Assembly: GCA_945877725.1 (NCBI GenBank)
Contig: CAMDXR010000029.1
Coordinates: 1 to 16,309, forward strand
Length of the DNA: 16,309 nt
Reading direction: 5' to 3'
Source: Limnohabitans sp. Rim8
GTDB lineage: Bacteria > Pseudomonadota > Gammaproteobacteria > Burkholderiales > Burkholderiaceae_C
The notes under the pieces are model-generated. The model saw only the letters and a list, made by a program, of their open reading frames with translations, did not search any database and was not told the origin of the DNA. The position numbers and the translations under genes are program-made. Shown here piece after piece: positions 1-8,662 of the stretch. Numbering within the stretch: position 1 is the first letter of the stretch; each line of letters opens with the position of its first letter.

Positions 1-2
1 TG

Positions 3-1814
3 CCGGTCAAACACGTTGGTGCTGGGCATAGAGACCACGCGAACGCCAATCTTGCGCTCGGCCAGCAGCTTTTGGGCGGCCAGGGCCAGTTGCACTTCGG
101 AGCCGGTCGCAATGATCACGCCGTGGGTTTTCTTGATGCCCACATGCGCAGGCTCGGACAACACATAAGCGCCTCGGCTGATGTCGCCCAAGTCGCTCTT
201 GGGGGCGTAGGCCAGGTTTTGGCGGCTCAACAAAAGGGCCGATGGGCGGTTGGCGCTTTGCAAGGCCACAGCCCAGGCCACTGTGGTTTCAGCGGTGTCG
301 GCCGGACGCCAGACATCCAGGCCCGGAATCAGGCGCAAGCTGGCCGCATGCTCGATGGACTGGTGGGTCGGGCCATCTTCGCCCAGACCAATCGAGTCGT
401 GCGTGAAGACATGGATGACGCGCTGCTTCATCAAGGCCGCCATGCGAATGGCGTTGCGTGAATAGTCAGAGAAAGTCAGGAAAGTGCCGCCGTAAGGGAT
501 GTAACCCCCATGCAGGGCCACACCGTTCATGATGGCGGCCATGCCGAATTCGCGCACGCCATAGTTGATGTGGCGCCCGATGGCGCCCGTGTCTGTTTTG
601 ACCACATCGCCCGCCAAGTTCACGCGGAAGGCGGGGGTGCTCTTGGTGTTGGTCAGGTTGGAGCCAGTCAGGTCGGCCGAGCCGCCCAGCATTTCGGGCA
701 GCGCTGCCGTGAAGGCTTCCAGTGCCAATTGGCTGGCTTTGCGGCTGGCCACGGTTTCGCCTTTGGTGTGCGCGGCCACCACGGCATCAAACGCGACTTG
801 GTTGAAGTTCTTGGGCAATTGGCCCTTCATGCGGCGCACGAACTCTTTGGCTTGGGCGGGAAATGCAGCTTTGTAAGCGGCAAAAGCGGTGTTCCAGGAA
901 GCTTCGCGGGCTTTGCCAGCTTGCTTAGCGTCCCAATCTGCATAGACTTCTTTGGGGATCTTGAAGGGTTCAGCCGCCCAGCCGATGGCTTCGCGGGTGA
1001 GCTTGATTTCTTCGGCACCCAATGGCTCGCCGTGGGCTTTGGAGGTGCCCGCACGGTTAGGCGAGCCCTTGCCGATGGCGGTTTTGCAAACAATCAAAGT
1101 GGGTTTGTCAGGGCTGTGTTTAGCTGAGGCAATGGCAGCCGAGACGGCCGCCGCATCGTGGCCATCGACCGCGTCAATCACGTTCCAGCCGTAAGCGGCA
1201 AAGCGCTGGGGGGTGTTGTCAATGAACCAAGGGGCGACTTGGCCGTCAATCGAGATGCCGTTGTCGTCATACAGGGCAATCAGTTTGTTCAGTTTCCAAG
1301 CGCCAGCCAGGGCGCAGGCTTCGTGGCTGATGCCTTCCATCAGGCAACCGTCACCCAAAAACACATAAGTGTGGTGGTTGACGATGGCATGGCCTTCTTG
1401 GTTGAACTCAGCCGCCAGCATTTTTTCGGCAAGCGCCATGCCCACGGCGTTGGTGATGCCTTGACCCAACGGGCCGGTGGTGGTTTCCACGCCCGGGGTC
1501 ACGCCCACTTCGGGGTGGCCCGCAGTTTTGCTGTGCAGGCTGCGGAAGTTTTTGAGTTCATCCATCGGCAGCTTGTAGCCCGTCAGGTGCAGCACCGAAT
1601 AAATCAGCATGGAGCCGTGACCGTTGGACAGCACAAAGCGGTCGCGGTTGGCCCAATGAGGGTTGCCGGGGTTGTGCTGCAGGTGTTCGCCCCACAACGC
1701 CACCGCCATGTCGGCCATGCCCATGGGTGCGCCCGGATGCCCCGAATTGGCTTGTTGAACAGCGTCCATCGAAAGAGCGCGGATGGCATTTGCCATTTGA
1801 TGTTGATTGGCCAT
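3..1814 (-). CDS. tkt: Transketolase (partial, C-terminal end beyond the window)
   Basis: Thiamine-diphosphate enzyme that moves two-carbon units between ketose and aldose phosphates in the non-oxidative pentose phosphate pathway (or Calvin cycle); cytosolic dimer. Reading from the ATG at 1814–1812, 604 codons are visible. Seen in the protein: SGHPGAP around residue 26, NGHGS around 66, GPLGQG at 114–119, the cofactor motif GDGCLMEG at 154–161 and the metal-binding DDNGIS at 183–188, all classic transketolase signatures. The last visible residues (VVSMPSTNVFDR) belong to the C-terminal domain; transketolases are about 660–680 residues, so some 60–70 are missing. The start is supported by a GGAG 9 bases upstream on the minus strand. 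It lies downstream of the oxygenase gene on the same strand, 163 bp away, so read-through is possible. Identity is very secure. Confidence 0.97.
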   Translation of the reverse strand, partial: MANQHQMANAIRALSMDAVQQANSGHPGAPMGMADMAVALWGEHLQHNPGNPHWANRDRFVLSNGHGSMLIYSVLHLTGYKLPMDELKNFRSLHSKTAGHPEVGVTPGVETTTGPLGQGITNAVGMALAEKMLAAEFNQEGHAIVNHHTYVFLGDGCLMEGISHEACALAGAWKLNKLIALYDDNGISIDGQVAPWFIDNTPQRFAAYGWNVIDAVDGHDAAAVSAAIASAKHSPDKPTLIVCKTAIGKGSPNRAGTSKAHGEPLGAEEIKLTREAIGWAAEPFKIPKEVYADWDAKQAGKAREASWNTAFAAYKAAFPAQAKEFVRRMKGQLPKNFNQVAFDAVVAAHTKGETVASRKASQLALEAFTAALPEMLGGSADLTGSNLTNTKSTPAFRVNLAGDVVKTDTGAIGRHINYGVREFGMAAIMNGVALHGGYIPYGGTFLTFSDYSRNAIRMAALMKQRVIHVFTHDSIGLGEDGPTHQSIEHAASLRLIPGLDVWRPADTAETTVAWAVALQSANRPSALLLSRQNLAYAPKSDLGDISRGAYVLSEPAHVGIKKTHGVIIATGSEVQLALAAQKLLAERKIGVRVVSMPSTNVFDR

Positions 1815-1851
1815 GGGGTTCAGCTCCGGGGTGTATTCTGGAAAACCCGTG

Positions 1852-1857
1852 ATTTTA
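1852..1857 (-). promoter_or_regulatory. Possible tkt -10 element
   Basis: On the minus strand the hexamer TAAAAT lies about 37 bases before the tkt ATG, flanked by short arms ACCCG/CGGGT. It resembles a sigma-70 -10 box and would give a 5' leader of about 30 bases. No convincing -35 is seen, so this is tentative. The rest of the 1815–1977 gap shows no gene, and no hairpin with a T-tract follows the oxygenase stop. Confidence 0.25.
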
Positions 1858-1977
1858 GCGGGTGTCCGGTGGGCACCCCTGGCGTGGTGGTCTTCCTCAC
1901 ATTAAGGGGTCAGGCGCTCCATGTCCTGATGCCTCTAACGACACAGGCACATGCGCATTTGTGTTCTTAATAAAAAA

Positions 1978-3096
1978 TTAGGGGCGCAGTGCCACGGCAC
2001 TGTTCGCCTCGGCCTCTTTTTGCTGCCGTGCCAGCACATACCGGCGCATGGCAACGGCAGGGGCGTCCGATGCGACTGAAAATTCGTACAAATCTTCGGC
2101 GGGCGTGTTGGCCAGGGCCTGCTCTTGCAGGGCCAGTCCGTCCACATCTTCATTAAAAGCCACAAACAATTGGTCGTGCATGAAGCGGGTGGTGGCCGCA
2201 TCAGATTGCGCAAAGTCACGGCCGTGCACGATGAAGTAATGCGTGGTGGTGGCGGTTTCGGGGGTGGGCATGTGCGCGGTGCGGATCTGGAACTCGGGGC
2301 GTTCGTTCTCGGGCAAATGGCAGTCGTAAAAGCGCACCGACACCTCATGCATGCCTAGGCTTTTGAACTCAGACCGCACAATTCTGGCCGCTTGGCCCGG
2401 TCCGGTAAGGCCCGTGGGTACCGCCCACACGGGGGGCAAGGTGGTGGGCACCACGTTGCGCAACAAAGCAAAACGGCCCTCGCCGATCTCGCTTTCAAAA
2501 GCGGCCTTGGCATAGTCGGGCGTGCCAAAACTCTTGGCGTGCAAAAAGCTCAAATGCGTCAGGTCCAGCAGGTTTTCATGCAGACGGATGTAGCTGGCCT
2601 GCAGGCTCAAAAAACCTTTGGAATGTTCCCATTGGCGGTCTTCCATCCAGTCTTGTTCAGGCAACTTGGACAAATCGGCTTCTTCGGCCTCGCCCATCCA
2701 GATCCAAACCACCGGGCCACGTTCAAGCGTGCGGTAGGCCTTGATGCCCACATTTTTAGGGCAAGTGGCTTGCGAGGGCACCTCAATGCAGTCGCCCTCG
2801 CTGTTAAAGCGAAAGCCGTGATAAGCGCAAACCACGGTGTCTTGGACCAATGTGCCGGCAGACAAGGGCATGGAGCGGTGGGGGCAGCGGTCTTCCAGCG
2901 CTACCACACGCTTATCAGAGGTTCGGTAAAACACCAAGCGCCGCCCCAACAAGGTGCGTGCCAGTAATTGGGCCTTGATCTCGTCGCCAAAAGCGGCCAC
3001 ATACCAGTCGTTCATGACGAACGGGGTGTGCCGGTCGGCCAGTCGGTTGGCGGCATTTTGGGCGGCCAATATGACCGTGCGCTGTGGTCTTGTCAT
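1978..3096 (-). CDS. Rieske [2Fe-2S] aromatic oxygenase, VanA (vanillate O-demethylase oxygenase)-like
   Basis: Predicted oxygenase component of a Rieske non-haem iron system, 372 residues. The N-terminal Rieske domain has the cluster ligands C71-x-H73 and C90-x-x-H93 (CPH…CAYH). The catalytic domain has the mononuclear iron motif N175-x2-D178-x2-H181-x4-H186 (NLLDLTHLSFLH), with D178 the expected bridge between Rieske and iron sites of neighbouring subunits. The C-terminal FNEDVDGLALQEQ (314–326) is typical of the VanA/toluene-sulfonate monooxygenase branch, which demethylates or hydroxylates aromatic acids. The frame stays open upstream, but the ATG at 3096 has AAAGGAAG just before it, while the extension is low-complexity and overlaps the divergent promoter region. 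No ferredoxin reductase partner (VanB type) is encoded nearby, so electrons must come from elsewhere. The substrate cannot be told from sequence. Confidence 0.9.
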   Translation of the reverse strand: MTRPQRTVILAAQNAANRLADRHTPFVMNDWYVAAFGDEIKAQLLARTLLGRRLVFYRTSDKRVVALEDRCPHRSMPLSAGTLVQDTVVCAYHGFRFNSEGDCIEVPSQATCPKNVGIKAYRTLERGPVVWIWMGEAEEADLSKLPEQDWMEDRQWEHSKGFLSLQASYIRLHENLLDLTHLSFLHAKSFGTPDYAKAAFESEIGEGRFALLRNVVPTTLPPVWAVPTGLTGPGQAARIVRSEFKSLGMHEVSVRFYDCHLPENERPEFQIRTAHMPTPETATTTHYFIVHGRDFAQSDAATTRFMHDQLFVAFNEDVDGLALQEQALANTPAEDLYEFSVASDAPAVAMRRYVLARQQKEAEANSAVALRP

Positions 3097-3232
3097 GTTC
3101 AGGCTTCCTTTGGGTTTTGCACTCGCCATGGGGTGGGCGGGCCAGCAAAGTGCGGGAGGGCATGCAAAATTGGACTTTAGCCGACATTGGGACGGGTGCT
3201 TATCGGCCTCAAGGCGTGGCAACATTCGAGTT

Positions 3233-4000
3233 ATGACTGAAACCCTTGAAGCCCTCACCCCTCGCGAACCCCCCGCTTTGGCGCAGGCCATGGTGCTGGC
3301 GGCAGGGCGCGGCGAACGCATGCGCCCCTTGACCGACCACACCCCCAAGCCATTGCTGGCTGTGCGTGGTCAGCCCCTCATGCAGTGGCCCATGCAGGCG
3401 CTGGCCCGGGGTGGGTTCACCCGGCAACTGATCAATACCGCCTGGTTGGGTGAAAAAATCCCTGCCCATTTTGGCGATCAGGCGCAATGGCCGGGTTTGC
3501 CTCGGGTGGACCTTAGCTATTCACACGAAGGTCTGGACTTTGGTGGTGCGCTGGAAACGGCGGGCGGCATCGTGCGCGCTTTGCCCCATTTGGCCGAGGT
3601 GTTCTGGGTGGTGGCGGGCGATGTGTTCGCACCCGACTTTGTCTTTTCGGCTGAAACCGTGCAGCGCTTTGCCGCCAGCCCATTCAGCGCGCACCTGTGG
3701 TTGGTGCCCAATCCGGCGCACAACTTGGGCGGTGATTTTGGACTGTCAGGGCAGGGCCAAGTGATCAACTTGCCCAAAGGCGACTCAGAGCGCCGCTTCA
3801 CTTTCAGCACTATGGCTTTATACAAACGGTCATTTTTTGATGCCTGTGGCCTGCCCGCAGGCAACCCTCAAGGCATCGCCGCCCCGTTGGCCCCGTTGCT
3901 TCGCGCCGCCATGGATTCGGACCAAGTTTCGGGCGAGGTTTATGCGGGGGACTGGGCGGATGTGGGGACGCCGGAGCGCTTGGCTCAGTTGAACGCATGA
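3233..4000 (+). CDS. murU: N-acetylmuramate alpha-1-phosphate uridylyltransferase
   Basis: Nucleotidyltransferase of 255 residues. In the peptidoglycan recycling route known from Pseudomonas, MurU joins UTP and MurNAc-1-phosphate to give UDP-MurNAc, bypassing the fosfomycin target MurA. Seen: nucleotide-binding loop LAAGRGERMRPLT (22–34), KPLL (39–42), the ETAGGI segment (108–113), AGD (128–130) where a metal-binding Asp is expected, and WADVGTPERL (241–250). These match the MurU/RmlA-like sugar-phosphate nucleotidyltransferases; MurU is preferred over RmlA or ManC because of the short length and because its usual partner amgK is in the window. The ATG at 3233 has no clear Shine-Dalgarno sequence; Met20 (3290), right before the nucleotide loop, is a possible alternative. 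pepP follows 85 bases later on the same strand. The kinase partner amgK lies at 14575, not adjacent as usual. Confidence 0.87.
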   Translation: MTETLEALTPREPPALAQAMVLAAGRGERMRPLTDHTPKPLLAVRGQPLMQWPMQALARGGFTRQLINTAWLGEKIPAHFGDQAQWPGLPRVDLSYSHEGLDFGGALETAGGIVRALPHLAEVFWVVAGDVFAPDFVFSAETVQRFAASPFSAHLWLVPNPAHNLGGDFGLSGQGQVINLPKGDSERRFTFSTMALYKRSFFDACGLPAGNPQGIAAPLAPLLRAAMDSDQVSGEVYAGDWADVGTPERLAQLNA

Positions 4001-4058
4001 ACAGGATGCGCTTCCAAGGGCAAGCAAATCCCAGCCATGCAGCGTTTTTTTGCTCGCT

Positions 4059-4064
4059 CATAAT
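4059..4064 (+). promoter_or_regulatory. Possible pepP -10 element
   Basis: CATAAT (5 of 6 matches to the sigma-70 -10 consensus) in the murU–pepP gap. A transcript from here would begin near 4071, which argues against the in-frame TTG at 4050 as the pepP start. No good -35 is present, so pepP may instead, or also, be read from the murU promoter. Confidence 0.25.
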
Positions 4065-4085
4065 GGCAACTTACTTCACACATTC

Positions 4086-5498
4086 ATGCGTATGACCTCA
4101 AACTCTGCCCATTTGTACGTCGATCTTTACGCCCAACGCCGTGCCCGCGTCGCTGCCCAATTGGGACCTGGCGGTATCGCGATCATTCCCACCGCGCCCG
4201 AGCGTCAGCGCAACCGGGACAGTGATTATTTGTACCGGCATGACAGCTATTTTTATTACCTGACGGGTTTTACCGAGCCGCAGGCCACGCTGGTCATCAC
4301 GGCCGATGGCGAGACCACGCTGTTTTGCCAGCCCAAAGACTTGGAGCGTGAAATTTGGGACGGCATCCGTTTGGGGCCAGACGCTGCGCCTGCCGCATTG
4401 GGTGTGAGCAAGGCGTTTGCAGCGGGCGAGATGGCGGCACAAATGCCCAAACTCATTGAGAACCGGAACACCGTTTGGTACCCCTTTGCCATCCATTCGG
4501 GACTCGAGGGGCGAGTCGATGGCTGGTTGCAGTCGGTGCGTGCACGCGTGCGCTACGGCGCTTTGTGCCCGGACCAGCAGCGTGATTTGTGCAGCGTGCT
4601 GGATGAAATGCGCCTGGTCAAAGACGCGCACGAGCAAGACATCATGCGCCGTGCATCGGCCATCAGTGCCCGCGCCCATGTGCGTGCCATGCAACGCAGC
4701 GCCGCCATGTTGCGCGCCGGACAAGAGGTGCGTGAATACCACCTCGATGCCGAGTTGCTGCACGAATTCCGTCAACACGGCTCGCAGTACCCGGCCTATG
4801 GCTCCATCGTGGCGGGCGGGGCCAATGCCTGTGTGCTGCATTACCGTGCCGACACGGCGCTGATTAAAAGCGGCGATCTGGTGCTGATTGATGCGGGTTG
4901 TGAGCTCGATGGTTATGCCAGCGACATCACCCGTACTTTCCCGGCCAATGGGCAATTTACCGGACCCCAGCGCGCCTTGTACGACCTGGTGCTGGCCTCG
5001 CAAGACGCGGCGGTGGCGGCCACCCATGCCGGTGCCCGCTTTGTGGACCCGCACGAAGCCACGGTGGCGGTGTTGGCGCAAGGTTTGCTGGATGTCGGTT
5101 TGCTCGATAAAAACAAGGTGGGCCATGCACAAGACGTGATTGCCAACCGCAGTTATTTCCAGTTTTACATGCACCGCACCGGGCATTGGCTGGGCATGGA
5201 TGTGCACGATTGCGGCAGTTATGTCGAGCCCTCGCAAGTGGGCCGAATCAGTGAGCGCAAAGACCCGCTGAGTGGCGAAATCATCAAAGACCGCCCCAGC
5301 CGCATCTTGCAACCCGGCATGGTCTTGACCATCGAGCCGGGCTTGTATGTGCGTCCGGCAGAGGGCGTGCCCGAGAAATTCTGGAACATTGGCATCCGCA
5401 TCGAAGACGACGCCATCGTGACCGAAACCGGGTGTGAGTTGATCACCCGCGGCGTTCCCGTCAAGGCCGATGAGATCGAAGCCTTGATGAAGGCCTGA
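4086..5498 (+). CDS. pepP: Xaa-Pro aminopeptidase (aminopeptidase P)
   Basis: Dimanganese M24B peptidase that removes an N-terminal residue from peptides with proline in second position; cytosolic. 470 residues from the ATG at 4086 (E. coli PepP has 441). The N-terminal AMP_N domain is recognisable (RQRNRDSDYLYRHDSYFYYLTGF). The pita-bread catalytic domain holds the five metal ligands of the family: D269 (LIDAG), D280 (SDITRTF), H367 (GHWLG), E417 (TIEPG) and E440 (IRIED), plus the second conserved His of the DVHD motif. Start choice is open: ATG 4086 and ATG 4092 are both in frame, neither has a clear ribosome-binding site; 4092 would give 468 residues. The next gene starts two bases after this stop codon, so the two are probably co-translated. 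A long reading frame on the opposite strand (4098–5534) is a composition shadow. Confidence 0.93.
   Translation: MRMTSNSAHLYVDLYAQRRARVAAQLGPGGIAIIPTAPERQRNRDSDYLYRHDSYFYYLTGFTEPQATLVITADGETTLFCQPKDLEREIWDGIRLGPDAAPAALGVSKAFAAGEMAAQMPKLIENRNTVWYPFAIHSGLEGRVDGWLQSVRARVRYGALCPDQQRDLCSVLDEMRLVKDAHEQDIMRRASAISARAHVRAMQRSAAMLRAGQEVREYHLDAELLHEFRQHGSQYPAYGSIVAGGANACVLHYRADTALIKSGDLVLIDAGCELDGYASDITRTFPANGQFTGPQRALYDLVLASQDAAVAATHAGARFVDPHEATVAVLAQGLLDVGLLDKNKVGHAQDVIANRSYFQFYMHRTGHWLGMDVHDCGSYVEPSQVGRISERKDPLSGEIIKDRPSRILQPGMVLTIEPGLYVRPAEGVPEKFWNIGIRIEDDAIVTETGCELITRGVPVKADEIEALMKA
5489..5493 (+). promoter_or_regulatory. Ribosome-binding site that decides the TTG start of the MOSC gene
   Basis: GAAGG lies inside the last codons of pepP, 7 bases before the TTG at 5501. 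There is no ATG near the expected N-terminus of the MOSC protein, so this site is the main support for the rare TTG start. Confidence 0.6.
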
Positions 5499-5500
5499 GC

Positions 5501-6124
5501 TTGCACACGCCCCACAACCTGTCGCATCAACCACCTTTGCAAGCCTCTGGGGCGTTGCGGTCCATTCAGACCGGTCTGGTTCGCCCGCTCTTGGTGGATG
5601 GGCGCAAACTGGTTTCGGCCATTGGCAAAACCAGCGTGGCCGGGCCCATCGCAGTCGGTCCTTTGGGGCTGGCGGGGGATGAGCAAGCCGACCTCAGTGT
5701 GCACGGCGGCTTGAGCAAAGCGGTTTATGCCTTGCCTTCAGAGCATTTGCCCTGGTGGCAAGCGCAGCGCCAAGCACAAGGCGTCACGCTGTTCGACGAA
5801 CCCTTGCCCGCGGGTTTTTTGGGCGAAAACCTCAGCTTGCAGGGCATTTTGGAAGCGGACTTGTTTTTGGGCGACTGCCTAGATTTTGGCGATGTGCTGC
5901 TGCGTGTCACCCAACCCCGGGAGCCATGTGGCAAGTTCAATGCCGTCATGGGCTACAAACACGCAGCCAAAGACATGGTGCAAAGCGGGCGTTGCGGTTT
6001 TTATTTGGCGGTGGACCGGCCTGGCCTGTTGCAAGTAGGGGCCACATTCACGCTGATCCCAGGTCCCCGATCAGTTGGCGTGGTGCAGGCTTTGAAGCAC
6101 AAAGCTTGGAAACATTTGCGTTGA
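5501..6124 (+). CDS. MOSC domain protein, YiiM-like
   Basis: MOSC domains bind molybdenum cofactor or carry sulfur for it. E. coli YiiM, with YcbX, is linked to detoxification of N-hydroxylated bases such as 6-hydroxylaminopurine. This 207-residue protein has the YiiM-type signature VHGGLSKAVYALPSEHL (67–83), a conserved GENL (108–111) and the cofactor/sulfur-ligating cysteine C143 in QPREPCGKFN. Length is close to YiiM (about 220). The start is TTG at 5501, two bases after the pepP stop, with GAAGG 7 bases upstream; the first conserved residues (LRSIQTG, 19–25) follow closely, so little room exists for another start. Probable operon with pepP and perhaps murU. The exact substrate is unknown. 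Confidence 0.82.
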   Translation: MHTPHNLSHQPPLQASGALRSIQTGLVRPLLVDGRKLVSAIGKTSVAGPIAVGPLGLAGDEQADLSVHGGLSKAVYALPSEHLPWWQAQRQAQGVTLFDEPLPAGFLGENLSLQGILEADLFLGDCLDFGDVLLRVTQPREPCGKFNAVMGYKHAAKDMVQSGRCGFYLAVDRPGLLQVGATFTLIPGPRSVGVVQALKHKAWKHLR

Positions 6125-6325
6125 TGGCGGCTTCATTTGTGCGAATTAGTCAAAAGCCAACTGACCAGAAGCCTATATTGCGGCGGTCAAAACCGCGTAA
6201 TCCGAGGTCTACAATCAAACTCAAGACCCTTTGTCACTTGGAAGATTGACAAAATTTCCAGAATTGACAACCCCCGCTGAGAGCCAAGAGCCACAACAGC
6301 CGTTTCCCATCACGGAGCAATAAGA
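6125..6325 (+). promoter_or_regulatory. maeB upstream region with -10-like boxes and a small inverted repeat
   Basis: This 201-base gap holds no credible gene. On the maeB strand TATATT (6174–6179) and TACAAT (6210–6215, within CTACAATC, a form common in Comamonadaceae promoters) look like -10 elements; neither has a good -35 at 17 bases, so an activator may be used. Between them is an inverted repeat GCGGT-caaa-ACCGC (6183–6196), which could be an operator or a small hairpin. No terminator-like hairpin is seen after the MOSC gene, so transcription from upstream may continue into maeB. A GGAG site lies 8 bases before the maeB ATG. Confidence 0.35.
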
Positions 6326-8629
6326 ATGACCAACAAGGTTCAAGCCGAAGAAAAACGTGCCCAACTGCGCAAAGCCGCACTGGAGTACCACGAGTTCCCT
6401 ACCCCCGGCAAAGTGGCCATTGCAGCCACCAAGCAATTGGTCAATCAGCACGACCTGGCACTGGCTTATTCACCCGGGGTGGCCGCACCTTGCGAAGAAA
6501 TCGTCAAAGACCCGGCTGCTGCCTTCAAGTACACCAGTCGGGGCAACTTGGTCGGTGTGGTCACCAACGGCACTGCGGTGTTGGGCTTGGGTGACATTGG
6601 CCCGCTGGCCAGCAAGCCAGTGATGGAAGGCAAGGGCGTGTTGTTCAAGAAGTTTTCGGGCATTGACGTGTTCGACATCGAGATCAATGAAAAAGACCCA
6701 GACAAATTGGTCGAAATCATTGCCTCGCTAGAGCCCACTTTTGGCGGCATCAACCTCGAAGACATCAAAGCCCCGGATTGCTTCTATATAGAACGCAAGC
6801 TGCGTGAGCGCATGAAGATCCCGGTCTTTCACGACGACCAGCACGGCACCGCCATCGTGGTGGGCGCGGCCATCCTAAACGGTCTGAAAATTGTTGGCAA
6901 AGACCCTAAAAAGATCAAACTGGTCACCTCGGGTGCTGGCGCCGCCGCCCTGGCTTGCTTGGGTTTGTTGGTCAAACTGGGCATTCCACGCGAAAACATC
7001 TGGGTTACCGACTTAGCGGGCGTGGTCTACGAAGGCCGTACCGAGTTGATGGACGAGGACAAGATCCAGTTCGTGCAAAAAACCGACCAACGCACGCTGG
7101 CGCAGGCCATTGAAGGTGCTGATGTGTTTTTGGGTTTGTCGGCAGGCGGTGTGCTCAAGCAAGACATGGTGCGCAAAATGGCCGCCAAGCCCCTGATTTT
7201 TGCCCTGGCCAACCCCAATCCCGAGATCGACCCCGAAGACGTCAAGGCCGTGCGCGACGACGCCATCATGGCCACCGGCCGTACCGATTACCCCAACCAG
7301 GTCAACAACGTTCTGTGCTTTCCCTACATTTTCCGGGGTGCGCTGGATTGCGGTGCGACCACCATCACGCTCGAGATGGAAATTGCTGCCGTGCACGCCA
7401 TAGCCGAGCTGGCGCAGGCCGAACAAAGTGAGGTGGTGGCCGCAGCCTATGTGGGCGAGCCGCTGGCTTTTGGCCCCGAATACCTCATTCCCAAGCCCTT
7501 TGACCCTCGCTTGATGATGAAGATTGCGCCTGCTGTCGCGCAAGCCGCTGCCGACAGCGGCGTCGCATCGCGCCCCATTAAAGACTTGGACGCTTACCGG
7601 GAAAAGCTGCAAGGCTTTGTGTACGCCTCCGGATCCATGATGAAGCCGATTTTTACGGCTGCCAAGCGTGCACTGAAAAAGCGCGTGGCCTACAGCGAGG
7701 GAGAAGAAGAACGCGTTTTGCGTGCGGCCCAAATTGTGTCGGACGAAGGCCTGGCCCGTCCAACCCTGATTGGTCGTCCTGCCGTGATTGCCGAACGCAT
7801 CGAAAAATTCGGGCTGCGCCTGAAAGAAGAACTCGATTACGACGTGGTCAACGTCGAGCATGACGAGCGGTACCGCGATTTTTGGCAAACCTACCACCGC
7901 ATGACCGAGCGCAAGGGTGTGACCCAGCAGATTGCCAAAATCGAAATGCGCCGTCGTTTGTCCTTAATTGGTGCCATGTTGCTGCACAAAGGCGATGTGG
8001 ACGGCATGATCTGCGGCACTTGGGGGACCAACCACTTGCACCTGACCTATGTCGACCAAGTGGTGGGCAAGCGGGCGGGCGTCAACACATTTGCCTGCAT
8101 GAACGGCTTGATGCTGCCGGGCCGTCAGGTTTTCATGGTCGACACCCACGTCAATTACGACCCCACAGCCGAGCAATTGGCTGAAATCACGGTCATGGCT
8201 GCCGAGGAAATGCGCCGTTTTGGCATCAAGCCCAAAGCCGCACTGCTGTCACATTCCAATTTTGGCTCCTCCAACGAGCCCAGCGCCATCAAAATGCGGG
8301 ACGTGCTCGCCCTGTTGCGCTTGAACGCTCCTTGGCTTGAGGTCGATGGCGAAATGCACGGCGATATTGCCTTGGATGCGGCAGCCCGGCAGGCCTTGAT
8401 GCCCAACGGCAGCTTGATCGGAGATGCCAATTTGTTGGTCCTGCCCAACATAGACGCGGCCAATATTGCTTACAACCTGCTCAAAACGGCAGCGGGCGGC
8501 AATATTGCGGTGGGGCCGGTCTTGTTGGGCGCCGCCAAGCCGGTCCATATTCTGACCCCCAGCACCACGGTGCGCCGGATTGTGAACATGACGGCGCTGA
8601 CCGTCGCTGACGCCAACGCCGCCCGATAA
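6326..8629 (+). CDS. maeB: NADP-dependent malic enzyme with C-terminal phosphotransacetylase-like domain
   Basis: Oxidative decarboxylation of malate to pyruvate and CO2, making NADPH; cytosolic. 767 residues, close to E. coli MaeB (759). Seen in order: the malic N-terminal domain with the catalytic Tyr (Y48 in ALAYSPGVA), catalytic Lys K103 (MEGKGVLFKKFSG) and metal ligands E145–D146 (NLEDI); D170/D171 in HDDQHGT (169–175); the NAD(P)-fold glycine motif SGAGAAA (202–208); NANPxPE-like ANPNPEI; then from about residue 430 a PTA domain beginning MMKPIFTAAK. In MaeB enzymes this domain has no transacetylase role but mediates control by acetyl-CoA and related metabolites. CGGAG stands 8 bases before the ATG. 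Own promoter likely; ended by the strong terminator at 8663. Standard, intact gene. Confidence 0.97.
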   Translation: MTNKVQAEEKRAQLRKAALEYHEFPTPGKVAIAATKQLVNQHDLALAYSPGVAAPCEEIVKDPAAAFKYTSRGNLVGVVTNGTAVLGLGDIGPLASKPVMEGKGVLFKKFSGIDVFDIEINEKDPDKLVEIIASLEPTFGGINLEDIKAPDCFYIERKLRERMKIPVFHDDQHGTAIVVGAAILNGLKIVGKDPKKIKLVTSGAGAAALACLGLLVKLGIPRENIWVTDLAGVVYEGRTELMDEDKIQFVQKTDQRTLAQAIEGADVFLGLSAGGVLKQDMVRKMAAKPLIFALANPNPEIDPEDVKAVRDDAIMATGRTDYPNQVNNVLCFPYIFRGALDCGATTITLEMEIAAVHAIAELAQAEQSEVVAAAYVGEPLAFGPEYLIPKPFDPRLMMKIAPAVAQAAADSGVASRPIKDLDAYREKLQGFVYASGSMMKPIFTAAKRALKKRVAYSEGEEERVLRAAQIVSDEGLARPTLIGRPAVIAERIEKFGLRLKEELDYDVVNVEHDERYRDFWQTYHRMTERKGVTQQIAKIEMRRRLSLIGAMLLHKGDVDGMICGTWGTNHLHLTYVDQVVGKRAGVNTFACMNGLMLPGRQVFMVDTHVNYDPTAEQLAEITVMAAEEMRRFGIKPKAALLSHSNFGSSNEPSAIKMRDVLALLRLNAPWLEVDGEMHGDIALDAAARQALMPNGSLIGDANLLVLPNIDAANIAYNLLKTAAGGNIAVGPVLLGAAKPVHILTPSTTVRRIVNMTALTVADANAAR

Positions 8630-8662
8630 GCTTCTGCGCCAAGCGTGCGCCCACTTAAAACC

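Noticed and set aside
1158..1970. A 270-codon plus-strand frame
   Set aside because: It is antisense to transketolase, whose motifs are unmistakable on the minus strand, and has no coherent protein features.
4098..5534. A 478-codon open frame on the minus strand
   Set aside because: It lies fully opposite pepP, whose five metal ligands are all present; the frame is His/Gln-rich with no recognisable domain, a usual shadow of a G+C-rich gene.
6277..6282. CTGAGA upstream of maeB, as in the core of TPP riboswitches
   Set aside because: The other conserved parts of the THI box, such as the second conserved core near the start codon, are absent, and maeB is not a thiamine gene.
7013..7897. A 294-codon minus-strand frame
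   Set aside because: Antisense to the middle of maeB; composition shadow without any known motif.
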